A DNA stretch of 36,420 nt from Lachnospiraceae bacterium MD308 (GTDB taxonomy: Bacteria; Bacillota; Clostridia; Lachnospirales; Lachnospiraceae), in the NCBI GenBank assembly GCA_010206225.2, contig VIQU02000038.1, positions 828-37,247 on the forward strand, in the 5' to 3' direction. Below the pieces are notes generated by a model, which saw only the letters and a program-made list of their open reading frames with translations, ran no database searches and was not told the origin of the DNA. This document shows positions 25,701 through 33,375 of this stretch, piece by piece. Positions within the stretch are counted from its first letter, which is position 1. Every line of letters begins with the position of its first letter. The position numbers and the translations under genes are program-made.

Positions 25701-28316
25701 CTACTTTGCTTCATACCAGTTTGTACCCGTATGCATGTCTATCTCAAGGGGAACCGACAACTTAGCTGCCTGTTCCATCTCTTCTTTCAGTATCCCTTTC
25801 ACCGTATCAAGTTCCGGCTTCCATGCTTCCACGAGCAGCTCATCGTGAACCTGAAGCACCAGCCTTGACTTTAATCCTTCCTCTAAAAGACGCCGCTCCA
25901 CGCCGATCATGGCAATCTTCATTATATCCGCCGCCGTTCCCTGAATCGGAGAATTCATCGCCACTCTCTCCCCGAAAGAGCGCTGCATAAAATTACTGGA
26001 AGAAAGCTCTGGAACCGGGCGGCGCCTTCCGAACATCGTCACGGCATAACCCTTATCTTTCGCATTTTTCACCGACTCGTCAAGAAATGCTTTGATTCCC
26101 GGATAAGTACGGAAATAGTCTTCGATATACTGCGCCGCTTCTTTTTTGGAAATGCTCAGATCCCGGCTCAGTCCAAAGGAACTGATTCCATACACAATAC
26201 CGAAATTAACCGCCTTCGCATTGCGCCTCTGTAAGCTTGTCACCTCCTCAAAGGGGGTGTGAAATACCTGCGATGCCGTGATCCTGTGGATATCCGCCTT
26301 TTCCTTGTAGGCTTGTATAAGTTTTTCATCCCCGGAACAGTGGGCAAGCACCCGAAGCTCAATCTGGGAATAATCCGCATCCACAAACACATAGCCGTCC
26401 TCCGGCACAAAAACCTTCCGTATCAGCCTTCCAAGCTCCATGCGAATGGGAATGTTCTGTAAGTTTGGCTCCGTGCTGCTGATTCTCCCCGTGGCGGTAA
26501 TGGTCTGGTTGAATTTCCCATGGATTCTGCCGTCGTCACCGATAAAATTCGCAAGTCCGTCAGCGTAAGTGGATTTCAGCTTTGTAAGCTGCCGGTACTC
26601 CAGTATCTTATCAACAATCGGGTAATCCGGCGCCAATTTTTCAAGCACATCCGCAGCAGTGGAATACCCGGTCTTTGTCTTCTTACCGCCCTTGATTCCC
26701 ATCTTTTCAAACAGGATCACTCCTAACTGCTTCGGTGAATTAATGTTAAAATTCTCTCCGGCATCCTCACAGATTTCCCTCTCAAGCTCGGTAATCCTTC
26801 CGTAAAGCTGGCCGCCGTACACTTTCAGCGCCTCTGCCTCTGCTTTTACGCCGTTCTTTTCCATTTCATAGAGCGTGAACACCAACGGCATCTCTATTTC
26901 ATAAAACAACCGATCCATTCCAGACTTGGAAAGCTTCCTCTCAAGCTTATCGGCAGCGGCAAACACAGTATATGCCTCATAGCATATCTTCACATGCTGC
27001 TCTTCCTTTTCTGCTATTACAATGTCAAGCTGCTCCCTTGCCACATCCTCGTAAGTATAACCGCTGTTCAGCGGGTTCAGAAGATAAGCCGCCACCAGCA
27101 CGTCAAAGCAGTGTTCCCTTCTTTGCATCTTTAAGTACGCGAGAGAAGTCTTCAGATCAAACATCGCAAATCTGTCCACACAGTCACCGACCGCTGACAA
27201 TTCGTTCAAAAGCCAGTCCTTTTCGATGCCATCCACACAGCGGACACAGTAAATATCCCGCTCTGAAAAGCAAAGACCGACTCCGCCCAGATCCGCGCTT
27301 CCTGCAAACAAGGGAAGCACATTTTCCATATCTTTAAAGATAACGGCTCCGGCTGTTTTTTCTCTCTTCGCCCGCTCAAAAACAGCTTCCGCTTCCCTTC
27401 GCTCTGTGATAACCCGAAAGAAATCCTCCACCGAATTGGAAGGCGCCGTCACTTCGAACCGCCCAAGGAGATTCTTAAACTGCAGCCTCTGAAAATAAGC
27501 GTATGCTTCTTCTGTATAAATATTCCCAAGCTTTGCCTCTGAAAAATCATAAGCAAAATCCGCGCTGCATTCAATCGTCGCCAGTTCCTTGCTCATCACT
27601 GCCAGATTCCAATGTTCCTTAAGCGCCTTCGCTGCCCGCGGCGGTTTCAGTTCGTCCGCATGCTCGCGGGCATTCTCAATGGAATGATACTCTGTGATGA
27701 TCTTTGTCGCCGTCTTCTCTCCGATGCTCGGAACTCCAGGAATATTATCGGCAGTATCTCCCATCAGCGCCTTAAGCTCTATAAATTCCCGGGGCGTAAC
27801 CTGATACCGTTCTTTCACATCCGCGGCGTAGTAATCCTCCACTTCCGTGCGCCCCTGCTTCGTCTTCGGAATCCGTATCTTCACACGTTCTGTCGCAAGC
27901 TGTAAAAGATCTCTGTCACCGGATATCACGCACACATCCATCCCCTGTTCCTCGCTGCGCTTAGAAAGCGTTCCCAGAAGATCGTCTGCCTCAAGACCCG
28001 CCTGCTCGATCGTCTTAATGCCCATAGCCTGAAGCACTTCCTTAATAAGCGGAACCTGCTCCCGAAGCTCTTGTGCCATAGGCTTTCTCGTGCCTTTATA
28101 TTCCTTATACATCTCATGGCGGAACGTCGGCGCGTGAACGTCAAAAGCAACCGTAAGATACTCCGGCTTCTCTTCCTCCAAAATCTTAAACATAATATTC
28201 AAAAAACCATAGACCGCATTCGTATGAAGCCCTTCGGAATTCGTCAGATCCGGCAAGCCATAAAACGCCCGGTTCAATATACTGTGTCCGTCAATCAATA
28301 CAATCTTTTCACTCAT
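25701..28316 (-). CDS. polA: DNA polymerase I
   Basis: Repair and Okazaki-fragment polymerase, 871 aa. The 5'-3' exonuclease domain (1 to about 290) begins VLIDGHSILNRAFYGLP. The middle domain (about 300-470) lacks a clear set of 3'-5' exonuclease carboxylates, as in many Firmicute enzymes, so proofreading is unlikely. The polymerase domain has motif A VDADYSQIELRVLAH, motif B RRNAKAVNFGIVYGISSFG and motif C VLQVHDELLVEA. GGAGTG precedes the start. It heads the long minus-strand run down to 19993. Only a weak promoter (TATAGT at 28347-28352, poor -35) is visible. Confidence 0.97.
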   Translation of the reverse strand: MSEKIVLIDGHSILNRAFYGLPDLTNSEGLHTNAVYGFLNIMFKILEEEKPEYLTVAFDVHAPTFRHEMYKEYKGTRKPMAQELREQVPLIKEVLQAMGIKTIEQAGLEADDLLGTLSKRSEEQGMDVCVISGDRDLLQLATERVKIRIPKTKQGRTEVEDYYAADVKERYQVTPREFIELKALMGDTADNIPGVPSIGEKTATKIITEYHSIENAREHADELKPPRAAKALKEHWNLAVMSKELATIECSADFAYDFSEAKLGNIYTEEAYAYFQRLQFKNLLGRFEVTAPSNSVEDFFRVITERREAEAVFERAKREKTAGAVIFKDMENVLPLFAGSADLGGVGLCFSERDIYCVRCVDGIEKDWLLNELSAVGDCVDRFAMFDLKTSLAYLKMQRREHCFDVLVAAYLLNPLNSGYTYEDVAREQLDIVIAEKEEQHVKICYEAYTVFAAADKLERKLSKSGMDRLFYEIEMPLVFTLYEMEKNGVKAEAEALKVYGGQLYGRITELEREICEDAGENFNINSPKQLGVILFEKMGIKGGKKTKTGYSTAADVLEKLAPDYPIVDKILEYRQLTKLKSTYADGLANFIGDDGRIHGKFNQTITATGRISSTEPNLQNIPIRMELGRLIRKVFVPEDGYVFVDADYSQIELRVLAHCSGDEKLIQAYKEKADIHRITASQVFHTPFEEVTSLQRRNAKAVNFGIVYGISSFGLSRDLSISKKEAAQYIEDYFRTYPGIKAFLDESVKNAKDKGYAVTMFGRRRPVPELSSSNFMQRSFGERVAMNSPIQGTAADIMKIAMIGVERRLLEEGLKSRLVLQVHDELLVEAWKPELDTVKGILKEEMEQAAKLSVPLEIDMHTGTNWYEAK

Positions 28317-28620
28317 ATAGTCACTCCAAACTAAAAATCACCTTTTACTATACACCAAAACAGAAGATTTTAAAAGATATTCCACCATATTTCTAACTAT
28401 TTCTAATTCGTCATAGATGTTTATCCAAAATAAACCAAAAAAACCAAGCAATTCTTATCGTATTTATTATTGGATTAACTTTATTAACCATTGAATTTTG
28501 CAGACGTTTGATGTTAGTATATGCAGAAATCTTCAATACCAGAAAACAAATATTGATTCCTGCCTCCAACTAAGGTATGATGATAAATATCATATCAGAA
28601 AGTCAAAAAGGGAATCATTC
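28317..28620. other. Intergenic region between polA and the GH5 gene
   Basis: 304 nt between divergent genes, AT-rich. The plus-strand promoter at 28553-28581 and a short hairpin GTTTA/TAAAC near 28419-28436 are visible. The frame of the GH5 gene stays open back to 28498, but it lacks a ribosome site there. No other gene is seen. Confidence 0.5.
28553..28581 (+). promoter_or_regulatory. Promoter of the GH5 glycosidase gene
   Basis: TTGATT, 17-nt spacer, TATGAT, 39 nt upstream of the ATG. A second candidate lies further upstream (TTGAAT at 28491, TAGTAT at 28515, 18-nt spacer). Confidence 0.55.
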
Positions 28621-29652
28621 ATGAAAGTTCATATTAAAAAATATGCAGCAAAGTTTTTCTGCCTTCTTCTAACGCTGGCTCTTACCGCCGCCATACCAGC
28701 GGAAGCCGTCACTGCCGCTCCATCTAAAAACGCCGGAATGAAAAAATCCCAGACGCCTCTTGGCAAAAACGGACGGCTTAGAGTAAAGAAAACCTTTCTT
28801 GTTAACAGCAAGGGAAAGGCTGTTACACTCAAAGGCGTAAGCACCCACGGAATCAATTGGTTTCCGAAATATGTAAACCCGAAGGCTTTTAAAACACTTC
28901 GTGATAATTGGGAGGTAAACTGTATCCGTCTCGCCATGTACACAGAAGAATACAACGGATACTGCTCCGGGGGCAATAAGAAAGATTTGAAGAATCTGAT
29001 CAACAAAGGGGTAAAATACGCCACAGATCTTGGCATGTATGTAATCATCGACTGGCATATCTTAAGCGACGGCAATCCTAAGAAAAACAAAGCACAGGCT
29101 ACAGCCTTTTTTAAAGAGATGGCGAAGAAGTATAAAAAGCACAAAAACGTCCTGTATGAAATCTGCAACGAGCCAAATGGCAATGTAAAATGGAAAGACA
29201 TCAAAGCCTATGCAAAATCAGTGATCAAAGCAATCCGTACTTATGACAAAAAGAATATCATCCTCGTCGGAACTCCTACATGGTCGCAGGACGTAGATGC
29301 TGCCGCCAAAAGCCCCATCACGGGATATTCGAACCTGATGTATACCTTTCACTTTTACGCAGCAACCCACAAATCTTCTTATCGTTCAAAAGTGGAAAAG
29401 GCTGTAAAAAAGGGGCTTCCTATGTTTGTCAGCGAATTTGGTATCTGTGAGAGCTCCGGCAGCGGGAAGATTGACAAAACCGAAGCGAACAAATGGGTAA
29501 AGTTCCTAAAGAAAAAGAAGATCAGTTATGTCTGCTGGAACCTTTCCAACAAAAACGAAAGCTCTTCTCTCCTAAAAAGCTCCTGCAAAAGAACAGGCGG
29601 ATTTCAATCATCGGATTTGTCAGCAGCCGGAAAATGGTTTAAAAAATTGTAA
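28621..29652 (+). CDS. Secreted GH5 family glycoside hydrolase (endoglucanase-like)
   Basis: Retaining beta-glycosidase of clan A, 343 aa. The signal peptide (about 1-27) ends AIPAEA. The barrel begins at KGVSTHGINWF. Catalytic residues: acid/base E184 in YEICNEPNG and nucleophile E272 in MFVSEFG. HFYAATH near 244-250 is the conserved substrate His/Tyr region. Most similar in pattern to cellulase-type GH5; actual substrate unknown. The protein is lysine-rich and has no carbohydrate-binding module or sorting motif. The start with AAAGGGA in front is chosen over the longer frame because it begins the signal peptide. Confidence 0.9.
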   Translation: MKVHIKKYAAKFFCLLLTLALTAAIPAEAVTAAPSKNAGMKKSQTPLGKNGRLRVKKTFLVNSKGKAVTLKGVSTHGINWFPKYVNPKAFKTLRDNWEVNCIRLAMYTEEYNGYCSGGNKKDLKNLINKGVKYATDLGMYVIIDWHILSDGNPKKNKAQATAFFKEMAKKYKKHKNVLYEICNEPNGNVKWKDIKAYAKSVIKAIRTYDKKNIILVGTPTWSQDVDAAAKSPITGYSNLMYTFHFYAATHKSSYRSKVEKAVKKGLPMFVSEFGICESSGSGKIDKTEANKWVKFLKKKKISYVCWNLSNKNESSSLLKSSCKRTGGFQSSDLSAAGKWFKKL

Positions 29653-29670
29653 TGTACTCTCAAAAAAATG

Positions 29671-29699
29671 TTGTAATTTAAAAAACATTGTGTTATAAT
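29671..29699 (+). promoter_or_regulatory. Promoter of the tRNA-Leu gene
   Basis: TTGTAA, 17-nt spacer, TATAAT, 30 nt upstream of the mature tRNA 5' end. Confidence 0.75.
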
Positions 29700-29729
29700 A
29701 ATCATCGGCTTGAAGAAAATTCAGCTTAA

Positions 29730-29812
29730 GCGGATGTGGCGGAATGGCAGACGCACAAGACTCAAAATCTTGCGGGGGCAACCTCGTGTGGGTTCAAGTC
29801 CCACCATCCGCA
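29730..29812 (+). tRNA. tRNA-Leu, anticodon CAA
   Basis: Acceptor GCGGATG pairs with CATCCGC. The anticodon stem CAAGA/TCTTG holds the loop CTCAAAA, giving anticodon CAA for UUG codons. A long class II variable arm (CGGGGGCAACCTCG region) and T arm GTGGGTTCAAGTCCCAC follow; discriminator A. CCA is not encoded. It stands alone with its own promoter and terminator. Confidence 0.97.
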
Positions 29813-29828
29813 TGAAACTTATTCTGCA

Positions 29829-29864
29829 AACCATCGGAAATCAAAGGATTTTCGGTGGTTTTTT
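29829..29864 (+). terminator. Intrinsic terminator after tRNA-Leu
   Basis: AACCATCGGAAATC pairs fully with GATTTTCGGTGGTT (14 pairs including G-U), loop AAAG, then a T tract. Confidence 0.93.
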
Positions 29865-29930
29865 CTTTGTCATTTTAATTTTTTTTTCATGGATTTTGAT
29901 GTATAATAAAATGATACAAAAGAAGGAGTT

Positions 29931-30002
29931 ATGATATCTATTCAGGCTGAAATTTTCACTCTGTCCGCCATGCAGAGGCAGGACGCAAATCTGATGCGAT
30001 GA
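29931..30002 (+). CDS. Short upstream ORF / possible leader peptide (23 aa)
   Basis: ATG at 29931 after AGAAGGAGTT (spacing only 2 nt, so translation may be weak). It encodes MISIQAEIFTLSAMQRQDAN plus LMR and stops at TGA 30000-30002. A TATAAT at 29902-29907 lies upstream, without a good -35. The stop overlaps an in-frame ATG (29999) of the next gene as ATGA, a coupling arrangement. The paired RNA segments at 29963-30011 lie in its second half. It could be a leader peptide, a small protein or chance. Confidence 0.35.
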   Translation: MISIQAEIFTLSAMQRQDANLMR

Positions 30003-30011
30003 AGCGCAGAT
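29963..30011 (+). promoter_or_regulatory. Two adjacent hairpins in the leader of the repeat/Ig-like gene
   Basis: GTCCGCC (29963-29969) pairs with GGC-A-GGAC (29977-29984). After GCAA, ATCTG (29989-29993) pairs with CAGAT (30007-30011), with an inner TGC/GCG. The linked double hairpin with GGACGCAAA between recalls the 3' half of cyclic-di-GMP-I aptamers, but the conserved CAGGGCAAACC half is absent, so no riboswitch is claimed. Confidence 0.3.
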
Positions 30012-30034
30012 ACAAAAGAAAGGCAGGAATAAAG

Positions 30035-30715
30035 ATGAGAAAAAGTATAGTAAAAATATCGCTTGCTGTTGCAGCCCTGTTTTATTTTTCACTGACCGCA
30101 TCTGCCGCAGACACTTCCTGTACGCACAAATGGTCCGACTGGAAGATATCGCGGGAAGCAACATGTACCAGTGAAGGATGGAAAACAAGAATTTGTTCTG
30201 TCTGCGATAATTGGGATGTAGAAACGATCCCTGCTACTGGTATCCACAAATGGTCTGCATGGAAAACAGGCAGCAGTGCAACATGTATAAAAGATGGTTA
30301 TGCATGGCAACAGTGCTTTTTATGTCATGCGTATCGGGAAAAAGACATTCCCGCTACCGGCATCCATGGATGGGGAAAGTGGTATACGGCTAAAAAGGCG
30401 ACTATCTCAAAAAAAGGAACGCAGAAACGTTCCTGCAGCAGCTGTAAGAAAGAACAAACTAGATCCATTGCAAAATTAAAACCATTTGTAAAATTTTCCA
30501 AAAAGACCATACGTTTGAAAAAGTCTCAAAGGCAATCACTGAAGATAACTTATGCAAAAGGCGATTATGTAAAGAGTTGGAAATCAAGCAATAAAAAAGT
30601 AGCTACGGTGTCGAAGAAAGGAAAGATTACGGCCAAGAGAAATGGGACTGCTAGGATCACAGTTAAAATGAAATCCGGGAAGAAAGCCACCTGTACACTC
30701 AAAGTTTCACGTTAA
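30035..30715 (+). CDS. Secreted protein with three 40-residue Trp/Cys repeats and an Ig-like domain
   Basis: 226 aa, no known activity. The signal peptide ends near LTASA (about residue 25). Three repeats begin at H31, H71 and H111, exactly 40 residues apart. The first two follow H-x-W-x-x-W, ATC, a C-x-x-C pair and IPATGI; the third keeps HGWGKW and CSSC but replaces ATC by ATI and has no IPATGI end. The CxxC pairs suggest small metal- or disulfide-stabilised units. Residues about 158-224 look like a bacterial Ig-like (BIG2) domain, ending VSKKGKITAKRNGTARITVK. Very basic overall. An ATG at 29999 is in frame and coupled to the upstream ORF, but the chosen start has its own AGGCAGGA and gives a normal signal peptide. 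Probably cell-surface or matrix-associated. Confidence 0.8.
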   Translation: MRKSIVKISLAVAALFYFSLTASAADTSCTHKWSDWKISREATCTSEGWKTRICSVCDNWDVETIPATGIHKWSAWKTGSSATCIKDGYAWQQCFLCHAYREKDIPATGIHGWGKWYTAKKATISKKGTQKRSCSSCKKEQTRSIAKLKPFVKFSKKTIRLKKSQRQSLKITYAKGDYVKSWKSSNKKVATVSKKGKITAKRNGTARITVKMKSGKKATCTLKVSR

Positions 30716-30718
30716 AAT

Positions 30719-30739
30719 CGGCGGTCGTTATGACCGCCG
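30719..30739 (+). terminator. Hairpin after the repeat/Ig-like gene
   Basis: CGGCGGTC/GACCGCCG, 8 perfect base pairs with a GTTAT loop, just past the stop codon. The following CTAAAAACTT lacks a U run on the plus strand; on the minus strand ATTTTAAC follows. It may serve both convergent genes. Confidence 0.5.
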
Positions 30740-30769
30740 CTAAAAACTTACACATTTACTTGACAAACC

Positions 30770-30805
30770 CTTTGATTCTATAGACTGGGGGTCATAGAAT
30801 CAAAG
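30770..30805. repeat. 12-bp perfect inverted repeat over the stop codon of the radical SAM gene
   Basis: CTTTGATTCTAT (30770-30781) and ATAGAATCAAAG (30794-30805) separated by 12 nt. The stop codon of the minus-strand gene (30778-30780) lies in one arm. The minus-strand tail GGTTTGTC is a poor U tract, so simple intrinsic termination is doubtful. Confidence 0.75.
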
Positions 30806-31677
30806 ATATCCCAAATACTCAATTGTTTATTATCGTTCTTTTCTTCAAAGGAATGCAGATAATTAAATATTTGCCCGTTGTCATGCACAATCCCGTTTTC
30901 TTCGCATTTTTGATGAAAAAGCCGCATTAAATCCTTGTTGCTGGCGCTCTCTGCCATATACTGATTTCCGTATGTATGAATGTATTTTTCTTTTATCCTT
31001 GGAAACGACCGGTCTAATTGTTCGTAGAAATACTCTCGATTTCCCTCTCGAAGCGTCAATCCCATTCCAAAGCAAATAACGCCAAAAACCTTTGCTTCCG
31101 TACACATATCCAAAATACCGGAAATATTGTCTTTTGTATCGTTAATAAAGGGCAATACCGGCGTCAGCCATACAACTGTCGGTATCCCTAAATCTCTCAG
31201 CTTTTTCAACACTTCAAAGCGTTCCCTTGTCGTACTTACATTCGGCTCAATCTTTTTGCACAACTCTTCGTTGTATGTAGTCAAGGTCATTTGCACAACG
31301 CATTTTGTCTGTTCATTGATTTTCTGCAAAAGGTCTAAATCTCTCAATATACGGTTTGATTTTGTGATGACCGTAAATCCAAAACCATGCTTATATATCA
31401 GGTGCAGCGCCTTTCTGACATTCCCGATCTCCATCTCCAGCGGAATATAGGGGTCTGTCATAGAGCCTGTACCTATCATACACTTTTTGCGTTTATGCAC
31501 AAGAGCATATTCCAACAAATCAACTGCATTTTCTTTGACTTCAATATCTTCAAACGCGTGTCCCATACGATAGCATTTACTTCTGGAGTCACAATAGATG
31601 CACCCGTGAGAACAGCCGCGGTATAAATTCATTCCATTTTCAGCGGATAATATCCCTTTTGCTTTCACAAAGTGCAT
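30778..31677 (-). CDS. Radical SAM protein of the SPL-like family
   Basis: 299 aa. The [4Fe-4S] motif C22-SHG-C26-IY-C29 lies in RGCSHGCIYC. The following GTGSMTDPYIPLE and the TLTTYNEELCKKIEPN segment match the SplB-like/Rv2578c-type radical SAM family often annotated as DNA repair photolyase. The N-terminus lacks the extra domain of true spore photoproduct lyase, so DNA repair is not assured. It overlaps the upstream 81-aa gene by 13 nt and is probably translated by coupling. Confidence 0.88.
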   Translation of the reverse strand: MHFVKAKGILSAENGMNLYRGCSHGCIYCDSRSKCYRMGHAFEDIEVKENAVDLLEYALVHKRKKCMIGTGSMTDPYIPLEMEIGNVRKALHLIYKHGFGFTVITKSNRILRDLDLLQKINEQTKCVVQMTLTTYNEELCKKIEPNVSTTRERFEVLKKLRDLGIPTVVWLTPVLPFINDTKDNISGILDMCTEAKVFGVICFGMGLTLREGNREYFYEQLDRSFPRIKEKYIHTYGNQYMAESASNKDLMRLFHQKCEENGIVHDNGQIFNYLHSFEEKNDNKQLSIWDIFDSMTPSL

Positions 31678-31910
31678 GATGCTGCCGGCCTTTCATATCT
31701 TTCAATCGCATTGCAGATATTTCTGGCAATCAGACGTTCCTCCCGCTTCAATCCTTCATACTCCTTGCTGAACATAAACAGCTTGTTCTCGCTGTTTCGA
31801 TTACAAAGCCAGTAATCCCTTGCACCGATATGAGGAACCTGACATATGACCTCCACATAAAATCTTTCATCGTAATGATACCTTGCGACAACCGACGTAT
31901 CTTTTTCCAT
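31665..31910 (-). CDS. Small protein of unknown function, coupled to the radical SAM gene
   Basis: 81 aa from the ATG with GGAGG 7 nt upstream. An in-frame ATG 51 nt further up lacks such a site. No family recognised. The sequence MEKDTSVVARYHYDERFYVE has a beta-rich start and an all-helical basic end with RLIARNICNAIERYERP. The last codons overlap the start of the radical SAM gene, so the two likely work together, perhaps as substrate- or partner-binding subunit. That role is inference from position only. Confidence 0.7.
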   Translation of the reverse strand: MEKDTSVVARYHYDERFYVEVICQVPHIGARDYWLCNRNSENKLFMFSKEYEGLKREERLIARNICNAIERYERPAASCTL

Positions 31911-32217
31911 AGATAAACCTCCATCTATCCCAATTTGAACGTTTCCCCTTATTTCTCCCACCGGATTCTATGATAGCACATAAAAAAAGAAAATGTAGTA
32001 TTGACTTTTTATTGATTTTCTGCTTCATTATCTCACTTTGCAGTTCTCTTTTATTCTTTCACTGTAATCTAATTTTCCGGATTTTCAATATTTACCACAC
32101 AGCATATACCTACAACAGCATATCTGGAAATTGTCTGCAAATATTCTACAAAATTCATCACTTTTATACTTTTCAAGTGTCTATATAAATGTAAAACAAA
32201 AGTAAAGGACAAGATAA
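31911..32217. other. Intergenic region between the 81-aa gene and the LytTR gene
   Basis: 307 nt, strongly AT-rich, between divergent genes. The LytTR side has TATATAAAT about 25 nt before the ribosome site AAAGGAC, with no clear -35. The other side has a TATCAT box on the minus strand. No gene and no clear direct repeats of the LytTR-binding type could be fixed by eye. Confidence 0.45.
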
Positions 32218-32649
32218 ATGAACCTTATAAATGAAATTGAAAATAAAACTATTAAAAATGACGTTCTTAAATTTCTTGAAACTTATGGATTTAAGGGCCT
32301 GCAAGAAGCAATGGATTCCTATGTAAATATGCAGCAGATATACATATGTAAAACAAGGGCTGCTACTTCTAAAATATACATATGTGATATCAATTATGTT
32401 GAAGTACACAAGCATCTTATTACGATCCACACCGCACATGCCAATTATGAAAAATATGGTTCTCTTAATAAAGAGATGGAAATCCTATCCAAATATGGAT
32501 TTGTTAAATGCTCACAAAATTGTATCGTACCTCTGACAAAAATACGGACTGTGACCTATGATGACGTTATTCTTTTAGACGGCACAAAGATAGGACTGAG
32601 CAAACGTTACGCTTCCAAAGTTCTGTTAGAATTCAGATTTTTTAAATAA
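32218..32649 (+). CDS. Orphan LytTR-domain DNA-binding protein
   Basis: 143 aa. The N-terminal about 45 residues form a short helical region without a receiver domain. Residues about 50-140 match a LytTR domain: KIYICDINYVEVHKHLITIH, then LSKYGFVKCSQNCIVPLTKI, ending with DGTKIGLSKRYASKVLLEF. LytTR proteins bind promoter direct repeats and often control surface, competence or virulence traits. No histidine kinase or LytTR membrane inhibitor lies beside it. AT-rich codon use, unlike the minus-strand neighbours, hints at a different history. A good terminator follows. Confidence 0.85.
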   Translation: MNLINEIENKTIKNDVLKFLETYGFKGLQEAMDSYVNMQQIYICKTRAATSKIYICDINYVEVHKHLITIHTAHANYEKYGSLNKEMEILSKYGFVKCSQNCIVPLTKIRTVTYDDVILLDGTKIGLSKRYASKVLLEFRFFK

Positions 32650-32657
32650 AAGTCCTT

Positions 32658-32698
32658 AAAAACACCGGATATCCAACATTCGGACATCCGGTGTTTTT
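32658..32698 (+). terminator. Bidirectional terminator between the LytTR and lipoprotein genes
   Basis: AAAAACACCGGATATCC (32658-32674) pairs with GGACATCCGGTGTTTTT (32682-32698) with one mismatch. T tracts on both strands serve the two convergent genes. Confidence 0.92.
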
Positions 32699-32705
32699 CT
32701 CTTTT

Positions 32706-33338
32706 TTAAATCTTAAACAGAGCTGCATCCACTGCCTGAAGATCACTTTCAGTTATGTTCCATACTCCATCTGAATTTTTCGTAACATGTACGGTTATCG
32801 TCTGCGGCTCGCCGTATGTTACATCCGCAAGCTTCTCGCTTAACAGTTCATGCACCATATCAATAGCAAGCTGATTGACATCATCTTCAGATATCTCCTT
32901 GCCTGCAACCGCTTCCTGCATCTTTGCTACCAGCTCGTCCTGCATTCCGCTGAAAATCTCCATCGGCTCTGCCGTCACTTCCACTTCAAAGCCTCCGTCA
33001 GTCTCTTTCGCATCGCCAACCGTATATTTCACCTTTGCAAAAATCTCTTCCAGCAGTTCGCGGTACTTGTCCATCGTCTCTTCCGTCGCACCCAGCGCGC
33101 TGAATCCGAGCGAGTTGGTAACCGTATCAATGTTGTTATCGAACAGCTTCTGAGCTTCTTCCTTTGTGGAGTCCGTAATCTTTGTATACTCATCAAAGTT
33201 AGCCTTGTAGCCTGCATCCAGCGTCGCCTGCACATATGATTTCGCATCATCCGGCTTCATGCCGCAGCCTGCAAGCATTCCCACGGCCATCAACCCCACC
33301 AGTATCAATGAGACATTTCTTTTCAGTATTGTTTTCAT
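32706..33338 (-). CDS. Lipoprotein of unknown function
   Basis: 210 aa. Signal with lipobox MLAGC (Cys about 25), then a helical, acidic domain (DDAKSYVQATLDAGYKANFD, then EYTKITDSTKEEAQKLF) and a C-terminal beta part ending GVWNITESDLQAVDAALF. This pattern is seen in DUF5105-like lipoproteins of Clostridia, but the family call is by resemblance. It stands alone between a terminator and lysA. Confidence 0.78.
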   Translation of the reverse strand: MKTILKRNVSLILVGLMAVGMLAGCGMKPDDAKSYVQATLDAGYKANFDEYTKITDSTKEEAQKLFDNNIDTVTNSLGFSALGATEETMDKYRELLEEIFAKVKYTVGDAKETDGGFEVEVTAEPMEIFSGMQDELVAKMQEAVAGKEISEDDVNQLAIDMVHELLSEKLADVTYGEPQTITVHVTKNSDGVWNITESDLQAVDAALFKI

Positions 33339-33375
33339 AACAATTCCTCCTGAATCACATATAATTTTGTCCTCT

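Noticed and set aside
29940-30034. Cyclic-di-GMP-I riboswitch
   Set aside because: Only GGACGCAAA resembles it; the essential CAGGGCAAACC half is missing.
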